A stretch of 64,000 nt of DNA from Amoebophrya sp. A120 (Eukaryota; Sar; Dinophyceae; Syndiniales; Amoebophryaceae): contig CAJINV010000003.1 in assembly GCA_905178155.1 (NCBI GenBank), positions 1,825,348 through 1,889,347 of the forward strand, in the 5' to 3' direction. The notes under the pieces are model-generated. The model saw nothing but the letters and a program-made list of their open reading frames with translations, had not been told where the DNA came from and searched no databases. Shown piece by piece: positions 23,345-36,778 of the stretch (positions are counted from its first letter, which is position 1; each line of letters begins with the position of its first letter). Both the position numbers and the translations under genes were made by a program.

Positions 23345-25301
23345 CTAGCGCGCTGCGGTCTGCGCAGCCCCGTTACTAGTAGCAGTTGTAGCGTCCTCGA
23401 GCACCACCGGTGCGTTCTCGATCTCCACCTTTTGACACACGGCGGCAGCCAGAATGTTTTCTGGAACGTGGGCAAGCAACGAGTTGGGTGTTGGGTACGC
23501 AGACGGACACCAGCTGTATTTCTTTCTCACTGCCTCGGTCCGGTCCGCTAGCGGCGTGTCCCTTGCACTCTTCAGAGCGGTACGGCAGACGGAGAGGGTA
23601 CGCAAAGACAGCGGCACCACCCGCAACAACTGCGGATCCGACGCAACAGCTGTGTCGATTACTTCCGGCTCGAGGACCGCGAGGGCGACACGCGGCGACA
23701 TTGTCGTTCGGCCTTTGCGCATGATGTTGTTTGCACGAAAGTGGTACCACTCTTCCCGGACTTCCTCGTGGTTTGGCGAGAGCAGCTTCGCCATGAAGTC
23801 GACAAGGCAGGAAAACACGTACGGATTCAGTTCGACCAGTTTTTGCACCAACCTTTTCAGGTGTTCGCCATTAGATCGGGCAGCGAAGTTTTTGGCCGTC
23901 GCGACTACCTTTTATAGGAAAGAAAAAACAAACATGTCCACCTCAGCGTCTCTGTCTCATGAGGCGTGGCGTAGTGACAATTCCGTGTACCGTGATTCCC
24001 AATCACGATTGATCGCGATGTGAGTGTGGGAGTACAACATGTCGGCTAGGCAACGAAGCGCGTCAGATAAAAGCAAAATGAAAATCAAACAACAATATGC
24101 TCGTACACGGATGTAGGTAAACTGGTACTCATGTTCAATTTTAAACTCATGGATACAACGTACGCGTACCCGAGCATAGCTCAGAATAGTTTCGCAGTGA
24201 ATGTGAATCGGAAAGTGTTGCTGTGCTCTGATCAGATCGTGCAGAAACGTCGTCGTTTGCGTCAGGCGGCTATTCGCGATGGCAAGTCCGTGGAGGATTG
24301 GCACGCACATGCGACGAGTCAAATAGAACTCGTACGCTTGCTTGCCATCCGTAATGTGCGGGATCGAATCCAGGGCTGCATTCCAAGGAGTACGGGATCC
24401 AATACTAGGTACATCCTTTGGCGGGCGGTGCAGCAACATAAAAAAAATCCACCACACCTCCTCGTCCGAAATAAACCGGCTTCCCAAATCTTCATCGATG
24501 CCCTTAACCGGCACGTCATCGTCCAGAAATGAAAAGATGTGCAGTACGATTTCCGGTGGAATAGATTTCCGCGCTGAGACGGCTCGTTCAACGAGTTCTG
24601 CGCACCGATGACGCTTCAATGTCACGTAGGTGGTGTACGCCGAACTGCGTGACTGTGATGTTGTATCGGAAGTTTGTGTTTGAGTTTTTTATTTTTGATT
24701 TTTTGTGCAGTTGTAGTTGTTGCAACATGCTCATAGGCATTACATCCACCATCCGAATCACATAAGAGAGAGCACTCAATGCGCAATCAGTATAGCAATA
24801 GTCTCTCGTCCTTGGTAAATGATGAAGTACCTTTGTGTCGTTATCTGTTCTACAGCGCGGGGCGCGCGGGAATGCGTGAACAATGTTGAAAGCAGCCAGT
24901 GCATGAGCAGGCAGGTTCGCAGGCGGCGGGGGTCTTGGTTTCTTGCAGGTACAGCGAGACGTAAGGTGGTCTGCGACGAACTCCACCACATATCGGTCAA
25001 ATTCTTCACGGTAAAGCGGTCCTTCGTCATTGAACCAGACCGATGCATCGCTTTTCGTTTTCTGCTGCAGGTTGAGGTGCTGGTAATTGTCCCTTTCTTC
25101 ATACCGGTCTACAAACTGAAGAACATGCTGGTGCAACATCACAAAGAGGTCACAGAAAAGGCTGCTCTGAAGCCTTCCGATTTCCTTTGCGTGGTCTTTG
25201 TCGAAGAATTGCTTCAGTGCCTGCAATCTGCACTTCTTGGTCCCATCGATGGCGCTCGAGCGATCCGCTCCCGGCATTTCTGTCTCGTCTCGTCGTTCCA
25301 T
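23345..25301 (-). CDS. F-box protein, three exons
   Basis: Exons 25301-24831, 24652-24170 and 23908-23345 give 505 residues; each is a whole number of codons and all introns are GT-AG (donors GTACTT and GTACGC; acceptors CACAG and AAAAG). An F-box-like motif sits at residues 188-225 (IPPEIVLHIFSFLDDD, then WWIFFMLLHR). In the family this motif docks the protein on Skp1 in SCF ubiquitin ligases and the rest recruits substrate. The N-terminal 157 residues and the C-terminal half have no repeat I recognise (no WD, LRR or Kelch pattern). Exon 3 includes a segment, EVIDTAVASDPQLLRVVPL, that recurs as a relic at 48.4 kb. Substrate unknown; the F-box call rests on one motif. Confidence 0.75.
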
Positions 25302-26562
25302 TTCTCCTGCTACAACTCAACCTACCGGGCTAATACTAGGAAAATTGACCAAGATCAGAAACAGAATTGATATTGAAATTGAATGTTCTACATAAGCAGC
25401 CAGGCGGACAGAGATGGTGGAGATTCGATTGAAATTGGCACAAGTAACTACAAAAGTTGTAAACAGATGGGAAAATTGCAGGGGAGTTTCGATTTGAGAC
25501 AAGAAGAATGCCTCTCAATACAAACAGAAAACTAAAACTAGCTGTAGCTTTTGAACTCGAATGCGGTTCGAGGCGTAGTTATATTTCTGTACCCCTGTCA
25601 TTTACATTTTATTTGAGAAGAAAAAAAGGAATCAGCTCCAGCACCAGGAGTTCCGGATTTCTGCACCTGCTACAAGACTGATAAGTCACGGATTCTTCAT
25701 GTTTTTGTTCTTCATATTAGAAGAACGCCACAGTCACGGAAAAAACGAGGAAAAACAAATCAACAAAACAAGAAAAACAGATGAATCGAATCAAATCTAG
25801 CACGGGACACAGCTGCGCAAGAGCCTGTACTTAACTGGGCCCAACAACAACCGAATCCCATATTCAACTCGCACTCTTTCCGCTTTGATGGCGATACTCT
25901 TGCCGATCTTCACTCGGGCGATTTTGTTAGCGAAGCTAAGCACAGCGAAAGGCCTCTCCTAGCTTCTAAATGTAAAAAATGCCCTGCGCAGCAAAAGGTT
26001 TCCACTCACAACTCTTTTGTCGATTTCGAATCCACAATTCATACATGCTCTTCGTGACTAAGTAACAGCAACGTGGTCTAGCAACGGATTTAGTTTCGCG
26101 CATTCTTGTCGTGCGATTCCGATTGCAGCAGCTGATGTAGTTCAGCACTGATCCACGTATCGGCTTCACTACTACGGTAGCTCGCGTCAGACGCGCTTTA
26201 AACTCAAAACTGGCACTGGTTATTTCGAGTTCGAGGCTGCTTTATTTACAACAGGGAAATGTTGTCCACAGCCACTTGTCAGCTTTCGTTTCATACACTT
26301 ACGCTTTTTGTGCATATAGAAATCGGAAAAACAAGAAAAAGCTCTGCTGCAGTTATTTCATTACCTCTCTGGTCATCATCCGTCATTATGTATCCTGAAG
26401 TAGCGAGGCGTGGACAAAGTTTAGGGCGTGCCCAACTTCTTAGTGCTACAACCAGCCGCGAAGCTCCTCTTCACTAATTCGTTTTACTGGCAGCCAGTTC
26501 GACGTCCTGCCTGTCACCCAACCGCAGATTTTACGATCCGACGCGAACTGAAACTCCAGCAA
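25302..26562. other. Intergenic, no gene seen
   Basis: About 1.26 kb between the 3' end of the giant EF-hand gene and the F-box start. No motif-bearing frame. AT-rich stretches with A runs at 25616-25630 and 25736-25795. Likely 3' UTR and promoter. Confidence 0.5.
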
Positions 26563-29500
26563 TCAGACCGACTGCTCCATGGATAAGCCGTAGTCTGCCA
26601 GAAAGCATTGCACCATGTCCTGCATCCGTTGTTTGTGCATTTGCCGCAGCTTGGAGAGTTCGTCCTCGTGACCTGTTCATGTATTTTTGCAATTCCAATC
26701 TATTGGCATTGCGCATTCTTGAGCGCTGGTGCTGTTTATCTTAATTGCATTTTGGTGTCAGAATCCGTACGTGCTTGAGTGCATTGAAGTACATTGGCGA
26801 GTGGCTGGAAACCGAAACTTTGCTAGGTGGAAAAATCAAGGCCACAGCAAAAAAGTTTGTATGTAAGTATGAACAAACGAAGTAAACTCTACGTGCTTCC
26901 TGGTCCTCTAACTGTTGGCGCAGAACCGCGACTCGTGCCTGCGCCCGCCGAGCCTCATCCATGATTCCCCGTGCGTGAGACGCTAGCTCTGTCTGGAACG
27001 AAAGCGCCTCCTCCTCCGATGCTGGCAGCAAATTCGCGTAGGGATCGTCATTATTTGCTCCGTCTGCAACAAGAACCAAACCCACATGACTGCCATGAAC
27101 TGAACCGGAAAATGTTGGAACCACAGAAACGCCTTCGAGGCCCTCCTGTTTCTCAACACTAAAACGCCCAGTGCGAGAGACGCGACGGACCCGTGGTCCC
27201 TCGGATCGCGAGCGCCGTATCACTACATTCGATCTGCCTGCTCGTGGCGCCGAAAGAACACCGGCCGGCGAGACGCTTGCACTGGTGGTGTCCGCCTGCG
27301 TTGTCGTACTCGTGTCTTCATTCTGATTGCTCCGCGCGGACCCGAAAGGCATCTTTTCTACCTTCATTCTAGGCGTTGTGCCAGAAGCAGGGGAGCGGCG
27401 TGGTGATGATTGCATCGACCGGCGTCGACGGAGCGTTCCACTCGTTCTCGACCCATGCTGTCGTAGTTCTGACCGATGTAGGTCCTCTTGCCCAGACGGG
27501 GCACACGCAGTTGCGTAAACTGGATGGCGTGTGTTCAGGATTGGGATCACCGGACCGCAGGATTTACTACGACGGCTGCCAATCGTATCGCATCTTGTCA
27601 AATCAGCATCAGCATCTTTAGGATCATCTGCTCCTGGAAACCCAACGTTTACGCGTCGCGGGCGACGTACCACTCGACGAACGACGGACGGACGGTTTCT
27701 GTTTCCGCTCGCGGATACCGAGACGCTGCCCTCCTGCTCCTCCTCTGTCACTGTCATCACGCGTGTACTTTGATTTTCTGCACCGATTGGGAGGAGCCCG
27801 TTACTTTTCATTTCGCCTGGAGACGAGCTGTGCGGAGTCGAAACAGGCGGCGCCTGAAATTGGTTCCCTTCCGCCCTCGCTTCTGGTTCTGAAGGGGAGG
27901 CTCCTGCGCCTGCCGTGGGATAACAGGCGCACCACTCGAAGAATTGCTGGGAAAGAACGCGATTGCTGTAGGTCTTGTCCACTAGAGTTTGGAACAGTGC
28001 CCACGTTCCGTCCGCGGTGAGATTCAGTTCCGCCCGAAATTTTTCAACATCGACCGCAGGCACGAGCGCAAGAGTTTCCACGAACTCTCTCCCTCCGAGC
28101 GTCGCCTCTGCACGCGCCATTTGAACAACCGACCTGCCCCAGTTTTCGAGATTGATCACCGACGCCAGTGCGCGGCCGCAATGCGCGAGCGCAATCTCGA
28201 ACACTGATAAGGATACCACAGCCGTCTGCTCGCCCCGATAATTGGTTTTGCGGCCAGTCACGACATGTTCCGGAGCGACATCTTCCTGCCGCACTGACGG
28301 TGGTCTAGCCCGATGGGAAGCTTGCGACTTCTCCTCCAGCTCAGAGAATATGAATTCCGCCTCGTCCTTGTTTATGCCGAGTGCGTGCTGCTTGAAGAGA
28401 GAAAGCCATTCTCCTCGTGAGAGGTGTAAATCTTCTTGACCCGCGGGTTGTGTCCGCGAGTCGAGGAGCAACGAGCTGACGGAGCGACCGTTCAAACGGC
28501 GGCGGATGCGGCGCAGCAGACACCCGAGAACGCGAGGATCCTTCTTCCAAATGGTAGACAGAGGCTCCACAACATGAAATTGTTCATCAGCATTTTCCGC
28601 CTGGAGCGCTGCGTGATGATGTGATCGCAGATCGGTCACGGATGTGATTTTGGACGTCGAGGATTCTTGCAGCTCGAAGTCGCTTCGCTGAGACGGCGAT
28701 GGTGCGTTTACGGTTGGATGTGGATCAGGATCTCGACGAACCATGGCGTTATAGCAATCAGGACGGGAGCGAGCTCGTGCTTGGTTGCCATTCCGACTGC
28801 TTTTGGGTTGTGTCGACGATGGTGCAACATTTCCATCGTCCTGCAGGACAAGTCGGCCGTGTTCTTCCGGCTCCGACGATGAAGTATCTTCATCTAGGCC
28901 GAAAGGATTCAGTGCGAGGTCTCGCTCTGATTCGGGTCCCGCCTCCAGAGCCAAGCTCGCGTCGGGCTCTCCTATGTACGAACTCTCCTCAGCCTCGAGC
29001 ATCGCAAGAGCCGACGTCCTCTGCCCCGATGCTCTTCGCCTTCCCGTCGACGGAAGTGGTATCAGTTCCTCGAGCGGTTCGAGCCTCCCGCCGCGTCGAC
29101 CGGCAGCGGGACTGCTTGACTCCAGGTTGTCGAAATCCAACCGAACGAGTACCGGGGTGTTGCTACGTTTCTGATCCGAAAGCCGAATTTGACCGCTAGG
29201 CGAAATGTGGCGCTGGGAGGGCGAGGTATCGAAACCGCACGACGCTGCAAACGTGGAATTTCCGTCAGCTCGTGGGCCGGCGGTTGTAGACCACTGTGGC
29301 AGTCGCCTAGCAACACTCTGCTGGCGGGAACTGCTCGAATTGATAGCATCTCCTTTTCGACGTGGAGGCGACTCGAATACAAAGGCGTCGGTGCCAACGT
29401 CGCAGCTCCGCCGAGGCGTGCGGGCTGCAACAGTGCTTGACGAATCAAAGTGATTTGATTCTAGCACCGCCGCCTCCTCGTCTCCGCACTCTGATGATGG

Positions 29501-32500
29501 GCAGGAGCGAATTATGTCGGTATCCCGATTGTTCCTTGCCTTGTGTTCGGCAAGTCTCCGGCAGCGGTCTTGTTGCGGGGTGTCTTCCCTTGTATCCATG
29601 CAGTGGTCAGTCGCTTCTGCAGCAGCGGTATCTGAGGTGGCGTCGAATGAGCATGACGACGCCGCGCTGCGGCAATGACGGCGGCCTTGCTGAGAACAAG
29701 CTGCAGCTGCTCTAGTAGAAGTACTTGCAGCGTTTTCATCATCTACAGAGGTGCTTTCTAAAAAGCGGCGCACGGAAGAAGACAGGTAGAAGCCTCCAGA
29801 AACGATGCGAGGTTTCGAACAAGAAGACGCTTCCATTGGTCGACCGGCGGTCGTGGTCGGTTTTCGTGGTGATCTGGAGTGCTCAGCAGCTTGCAATTGG
29901 TCGTCGGGAACGTCTTCTAGTGTGAGGGGGTCATGGTCCTGTGTTCCCGGCTGATACGTCACTCTCTCGGGCGCCGTTGCCCGAAGAACAATCTGCCGTC
30001 GCGGTGTGCGGCTTGCACGATCCTGCAGCTCCTGCGATGTTCGCAACAGCTCTGACTCAGATGATTGCGGCAGACGCACCGGCGTGGAAGCGACCGGAGC
30101 GGCTTCCACAAGGCGGGTCGCGCACGGCGTGCGCTCGTCTGCTTCTGTCACTGCGGTCCACCTTCTAGTGTCCTTTGCAGAGCCGGCCGTGTCAAAGAAT
30201 GAGCGGCAACTCGGCAAAGCACCCGGACTACTTCTCTTTGGCCTCTCCGGATCTTCCTCTGGGCGCAGCGAAGTGGAAGGTGACCCGAGTCCGAACGCAT
30301 TGTCGTCCAAAACGATCAATCTGTCGCCGTCCTGCGACCTTGTAGGCTCAAGGCAACGTGTCACGCGGCCTATCGTTGTCTCGCGCAAGTTGCTTAGAAA
30401 GGCCTCCTCGGTCGCAAGCTGCGATGCCAGTTGCACGTTTGCGCTACCCGTCTCCTTCTCCTTCCCCTGCGCAGGCTTAACCGGAGTGCTGCAATTTCTA
30501 CCTCTTGCAGTTTGGAGCTGGAGGAGATCAGGTTCTACCACCTGCTGGTCGGTCAATCTCGCGGTGGCCCGCCCCGTCGTTTCAGTCCCTCCGGTACTGG
30601 TGCAAATCGATGAGGACGCGTGGCTTCGTGTGGTAGACGCGCGCGTGCTAGCGCTCGCACTATACAACGACACGGCGGAACAGCTCGAATTCGAAACGAT
30701 CGAGTTGCCGCACACCACCCTTCGAGAAGTGCTCGCTGCAGACGAAACTAGGGAGCTGCTGCTGGGGGAGCTACATACCGGCGCACCGGGCTGCAAATCC
30801 ACCAGGGTCTCACCAATACGTAGTGATGCTGTTGCATTGTCAACTACACTGGCGAGGAGCGACGTTCGCGAAATCGAACTCTGCAGCGTGTCCGCGTCGT
30901 GCAAAGCGGGTCGCAGCGTGTTCTCGTCGGCCGCGTTGGACTTTCCTGGCGGCGTGAAGTACCGCAGTCTCTCTTGATGTTGATGCTGATCCGCATGTCC
31001 TCGCATCGCCGTCGTAGTGCCCTCGCTATCGATAACGCCCAGCTTCGCATGCTGACGGTTGCGAGTCGGGGGTGTGATATCGCTGCAGTGTCGATCACCA
31101 GTGGCGCTATCGCTATGAAGATCAGCATGACGGTGCGCAGAATCCTCAATACCCTTCTTGCCCGCGCTGCTTTTTCCGCCTGAGGAGCTGGCGCTTTTCG
31201 ATGTGCGAGAAGCAGAAGTTATTTCAGTCAAGTGGCAAAGCGCTGTGACGGGAGTACTTTTTTCATTTTCAGCCGGACTGACGCTGGCCTCGATCGTGGA
31301 TTTTTTCTCATTGGAGCCACTGTCGCTGTTGACGCTCTTCCGTCGGACGATGGGCCGATCCGAGAGCGCGCCTCGAGTTTGAATCGGCGACAAGATTCGG
31401 GATGACGACGAAGAGCACCGAAAAACGATGCTGCTTCTTAGAGCAGGGGTCGATGCATCTACAGGCGAGGCAACAGCACTACAGGCGGTCCTGGTCGTAC
31501 TGGAACTTGTAGCGTCGCCCTTCAGCGCAGATCTGCATTGGGTTGTGCTAGAGACGCTACTGCCGCTCAGCGGATCGCAAATGACAGGTCGCTGCAATCG
31601 TCCGGGGCGGGGGCTTTCTGCACTCCTCGTGTCTTCTTCGAAATCCCTTCTGGTTTCGCGCTTTTCCACACCATCCTCAAGTTTTGCGAGCGGCTCGTGG
31701 GCATGCTGCGGACGCGGTGAAAAAAACGTTCTCGCAGAAGTACCATCATCGACATCGTCGTGCTGGTGTTGCTTGATGCACGAGCTTTTGCCATGACCCC
31801 CAGAGGATGCAGCAATGATCGTGTCAGGCGAAGTTCCTGGAGAATCAGTCAAAGCAAACGCCGCTTCAGCCCTGCCTTTCGTCGGAGCAGTGCGGAGCTG
31901 TAGATTTTCGCGCAAGGACGCTGGACTGCTCGGTGTCAAGGGTTGCGCGACGACGTGGCTGCTGACCTGCGCGGACAGTGCGGCAGCGGCAGCTCGCTCC
32001 TCCCGGAGCCGACGATTCACAATCGCCTCTATTCGATCGTCGAGACAACTCTCGGCCACCTTCTCGGTCTGGAAATGGTGCTCGTGTGGAGGTGTCCTCC
32101 GCCCCGCACTACTGCTGCTCGACAAGGCGGTTGCTCTGCTGATATCGTCTTCAACCTGTACTTGGCTGCGCTTCCCCACCACTTTTGCGCCGTGCAAATC
32201 TGGTGACGGCAGGTGTAGCCGAGGAACAGGCGAGCGTTTATTTCCTGCGTCCTTGCTTGTGTCTGCGTCGACCACGAGTGGGCCCAAAAGCGGAACCCGC
32301 CCGGAGCTATAGCTTGAAGCAGTGTATTTGTGGGCTACATCATCAAAACGGAAGCCGTCTGGCGTCCTTGCAGCGTCCTCCGGGGACGCAGGTGAGTCTG
32401 CCGTTTTCCTCGTGGAAACTAATCTTGCTTCATTAATTTCGTCGGGGGACGGTGATAAGTTCTGGTGCCATGATGAAACCGAGTTCGACATCAACGTAAC

Positions 32501-35500
32501 GTGGTTGTTTCTCCTGCAGCTTATTGTAGCAGCTGAAAGAGCATCAGCATCGTCCCTCGTCTTCTGATCGTCTGTACGCTGTGCTTGCCCTTCCGGTGAA
32601 GTTTGGGATTGGGCACGTTCCTGATCTCCGTATTGCTGCGCGTCCCGTGGTCTGCTAGAGGATGATCGCAAGGCGTCGTCGTCGACCTGCCCCCGAAAGA
32701 CTGATGCAGGCGTTAGCTGGGCGCTAGAAGAGCTGACCACTTCGTCCTCCTCCTCAATTTTGTGCAGAGGATAGGCCGACGAGGCCGGTTCGGGTTCCTC
32801 GTGACCCGGACAAGGTTGAGACGGTGATGCTGCCGCGCCATCTGGTTGTGGACTAGATGAGCCTTCACCGTCGAACGAGCCCAGAGCACCCTCCGACGTC
32901 GCCCTGTTGCGGGTCCCGCAGGTAAGCTGGTCCGTGCCCTGGCCGCTGATGCCCCAACGCCCTCCTTCTTCTTGTGACACAAATGGCCTTTGAAAACGCG
33001 GCACCACCGTTGCGTTTTCGCCACTAACCTTCTTGCCAAGGCCGGAATCGCTCTGCACCTGCGATCCAGGGAAACTGCGTAGTTGCACACCAAGTTGTAT
33101 CCCATCCTCGGCATCGGAGGACAAGCGCAGCAGCGAATGATCCAACTGCTCGTCATCTTCGTGACTGTTCATTCGAAAGCGCGGGCTGCGACTGCGCGCA
33201 CTCTCATTGTTGTTCTCGCTGCTGCAGACCGTCGGGGACAGATCGCTGTTATCGAACACTCCGGCGTGGTTTCTGCCCTTGCTGCTACTTTTCGGCTGCA
33301 GCGGCGGATCCAAACCGGACGCAGTACGCGAAACTACGCCTGGTGGTGGCGTTATACCGGACAAACTAATGTGGTGTGCGGTTTCACTGAGACCCGAGAG
33401 GCGGCATGGGTGCAGACAGGATGCTTCCTCCTGTTCCTCTTCTCCATCCGTCTCAGTGCCCCCGTATACGCGGTCCAGAAACGGAGACATCGGCGATAAT
33501 AGCTTGTTGCCCTCTTCTGCGAAAACGAAGCTGTCTTTGGGAGCACCCTCAGCGTCGTGGTACAGGTACTGGAACGACGTACTTTGCTCAAGGGAATTTC
33601 GGCAGGATTCTCGCCTGGAGCCCACTCGGCCAGCAAGTGCGAATGCCGACTCTGGTACGCGACTCGATGCCAATCTTGTGTCCGATTGCGCACTTGTTGA
33701 AAGTTGTTCGACGGCTGCAGCTGATATTTCTTCACGAGTTACACTTACACCTTGGTCTGTTCCTTCGCTGGACGTTGCTGCGCCATCACTTTCTGCTGTC
33801 AACGAGGACTGTGTTACAGGACACACACCGCACGTTGATGCAGCACCCTGTCCAATAAAGACCTTGAAGCGATCTTCTACATCTCGGTGTTTTACTTTTT
33901 CTGAAGTCGCACTGCCAGCTGCAGCTTCGCTCGTTGGGGTCGGATCCCGGTCGTCAGCGACCTTCGCAAAATCAAGCTCGGAGTAGTCTTGGTCTTGCAT
34001 TTCGTTGTGCAGCGGGGTGATGTCCTCTTCGTCGGGAGCGCACTCGGAGGCTGACACATCTAGATCTCCAGCGCATCGTGGCTCCAAACGCGGGTGCTCA
34101 GGCGTCGTCACGACGGCTGCCCCGGCGCATCGTGGCTCCAAACGCGGGTGCTCAGGCGTCGTCACGGCTCCCGCGTTCTCCTCGACTAGACCTGCACCGA
34201 TTCCAAAAGTCGGGGACCTTTGCACCACCGCTGGCTCCTTTTCCGTAGAACCCGGCACGCTGCCGTGGTGCGAAGACGTTGGCGGTGACGATCCAGAGTA
34301 CGCTAGAGATGACGTCGTCGACATGGGAGTGCGACCTGCGAGCGGAGACTTCTTCGAGTTCAAACTTACCCGCGCGCTTCCGGATCCGACCTGAGAACCC
34401 CTTTTGTTTCCGCTCCGGCTTCGGATTTGATGATCCGCCTGGTCCTCGCCGAGACTACTTCTGGGCAGCAACGGGGGCGTTCTGGTTGCGGAGTCTTCAC
34501 GCGTGCAGCTGCTGCCGCGCGAAGAAGAGGTCAAACCGGCAGCCGCTGCTCGTTGCTTGATCTGCTGAATGCGCTCCAGTGCCACCTGCAACGTCGACGG
34601 CTCCGTTGCGTTTTTGCCGGCTGCACTGGAAAATGTTGCCGCCGCGGAAACCGCCACGGTAGAAGTCCCGTGCCCCTGCTCCTCATCCTTCTTTATCGGC
34701 GTCACGACACTAGATCCGTCATGCGGCATCCACAGCGGACTCGATGTCAGGTTCTCCTCACGCGCGCGTGCTGATTCCGCACAGCTATCTTGACGGGGTG
34801 TCACATGCTCATCTCCACTAGTACCTCCTTCAGTCAAGGAAGGCAAGAAAGTGCTCGAATTGGTCGGAAACACAGACGCATCTTCGCGTCGGTTCTCGAC
34901 AATCGTAGTGCAGTTTCGAGCGGGATATGGACGAAGATCGCTACCTCTGACGTCTTCCTCTCCTTCGGCAGCAGGAGAAAGCTCGAGGCGAATTTGCGGG
35001 CTCACTTGCAAATCCGGACCGAACGTCATGTCTGTCTCAACCATGCTGCAGTCGACCTCTTCCAGACAATAGGTCACGTCGCGGCAAAAGTCTGCCACCT
35101 CCTGTTCCCTAGTGGAGGCTGTAGAATCAAACTCATTTTTTCCGCCCGACGTCGCGAAGGTTGTCGAGTTCCCTTCGCTGCCGTCTAGTTGATTTTGATA
35201 CCTTGCAGAGTGAGCGTCGCTGGAAACCAACTCACAGTGATCCTCCTGCGGGCCAGTCGTAGTCCCAACGCTGTTCCTGAACAGTGATGCTGATGCGCCG
35301 GAAGGAAAGCCGCCCGCGGCGTCGCCACGTACACCGGTTCTGTTCGTGCTTGTAGTGGCAGGAGTTACGCCCGTCTCTAACTTGGGCGAGCTTGCGCTTA
35401 TCCTCGTCCTGCCAAAGCGTGGTGGCGCGCTACCAAATGGGGAAGCGCTTGCTGGGGTGACCGGCGAACTCTGACGACTGCGAGCAAGCACCGGCTTCCT

Positions 35501-36778
35501 GATGGCCTTCTGCTCCCCAGAAGGTCGCAGATAGCTACTTCGTTCTTCGAGGCCACGTGTGTGTTGAGTTTGGTCATTTATTTCGTCTCCAGCTTTATCC
35601 TTATCGTCGCAGGACACGACTTCTACATCAGCGAAAGGAAGCCGTGAATGGTCGATTTCGTTGTCGGCATTCGATGACGCAAAAGATGAGGGTCGCCCAA
35701 CAGGCTGCCGCCTGTCGAATGCATCAAAAATGCCGCTGCCACCAGAACGTGGAAGTTCTGCAGGCCTCCGTCTCGCAGATGATGAAACGGGGGACGATAG
35801 CGCCGATTGCGATACCCCGGCGGCTTCGTCTATTGCTGGTGGCGAAGTGTGAGGGGTTGGAGGGAGCGAAGCGCGACTGTCGCGACTCAAGGGCGAACAA
35901 TTTGCACCGGAAAAACGCCCCTGGTGACCAGGACGGGAGGGAAATCCTGATGCCGATGGTGCTGAATTTCCATTAAGAGGGGAACTCACCCGCGCCGCGG
36001 CAAAACTTTCCTCCATCTGACTCTGGTCAGCACGTGAAGACGCGCAGGAGGATGCCGGGGATATGCTGATGTTTGAGTAGAAAGACTGGTCGTGGCTGCT
36101 GTGCAGGAGGTCGTGCGTGCCGCTGACGTCCAGCAAATTTGCCCCCTCTGGATCCTCCGTTTCCACTGATGCGCCGGGGTCAACGTCGTGGATCGTCTGC
36201 TCCAGGTGGCAAAGCCCATTTAGAAGTGCGTCTTTGGTGATCCCGCGCGAGGCGCCGGCGCCCCGGTCGACGAAGGCATTCCATAATCGCCGTGCCTCGA
36301 CCAGACCGCAATATCGTTCCTGAAAAGCGAGAATCTCTTGAAACTCGGCGCAGGAAAGTTGGCCGTCCTGCAGCACATCCATTTTCTCAAACGCCTGAGA
36401 CACCGATCCGAAGCGCTGCTCAAAGAAGGCCTTCAGCTTCGCGCGCTCGAGGTCCGTCACGTGCGAGTGGCTACTTCGGCGCGGTCGGCTATGTCGGCTA
36501 GAGCGCGCCGTGATACCACTGCCTGCAATGCCGGACTGGTGGTTGCTCTTTCCGATCGCAGCTCGGTGCTGCTTGCGACCCCTAGCATGGTGGTTGGGCT
36601 CCGAGGAAGACCTGGCAGCAGATGAGGAACTCGAGCTGCTCGACGAAGCAGATGAGGTTCCCCGTGTAGTACTGCTGTCATCGCACCGCCGCGTACTCCA
36701 TGAACAACCGGTGGTAAGAACTGGCAACCCCGCAGCGCGTGGACTCTCACGACCAGAGTTCATCGACCCGTCGCCCAT
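26563..36778 (-). CDS. Giant (~3,331 aa) Ser-rich EF-hand protein
   Basis: A 9,886-bp exon (36778-26893) joins by a GTAGAG donor and GAACAG acceptor, phase 1, to a last exon 26672-26563. The join continues a helical segment, so the C-terminus reads as a coiled coil (...QQLEDQEARHEDELSKLRQ...). An EF-hand loop lies at residues 134-145 (D-V-L-Q-D-G-Q-L-S-C-A-E) in a helix-loop-helix; position 3 is Leu, so it is partly degenerate. A second helical domain at roughly 2,760-2,960 has EF-like helices (GINKDEAEFIFSELEE) and a folded segment ending FFEWCACYP. The ~2,500 residues between are disordered Ser/Thr/Arg/Pro-rich, suited to phosphorylation or scaffolding. ATG at 36778 is the first Met in a plausible context; the frame is open further upstream, so an extra 5' exon (acceptor CTCTTGCAG near 36896) is possible. 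No named family recognised. Confidence 0.82.
34071..34166 (-). repeat. 54-bp-period coding duplication
   Basis: A 42-bp block occurs at 34071-34112 and again at 34125-34166, identical as read, with a 54-bp period. It encodes VTTPEHPRLEPRCAG twice in the disordered middle of the EF-hand protein and keeps frame (18 codons). Confidence 0.9.

Noticed and set aside
30006-30977. 323-codon plus-strand open frame
   Set aside because: It lies opposite the 9.9-kb exon. Biased Ser/Arg codons on the minus strand leave the antisense frame open; no motif supports it.
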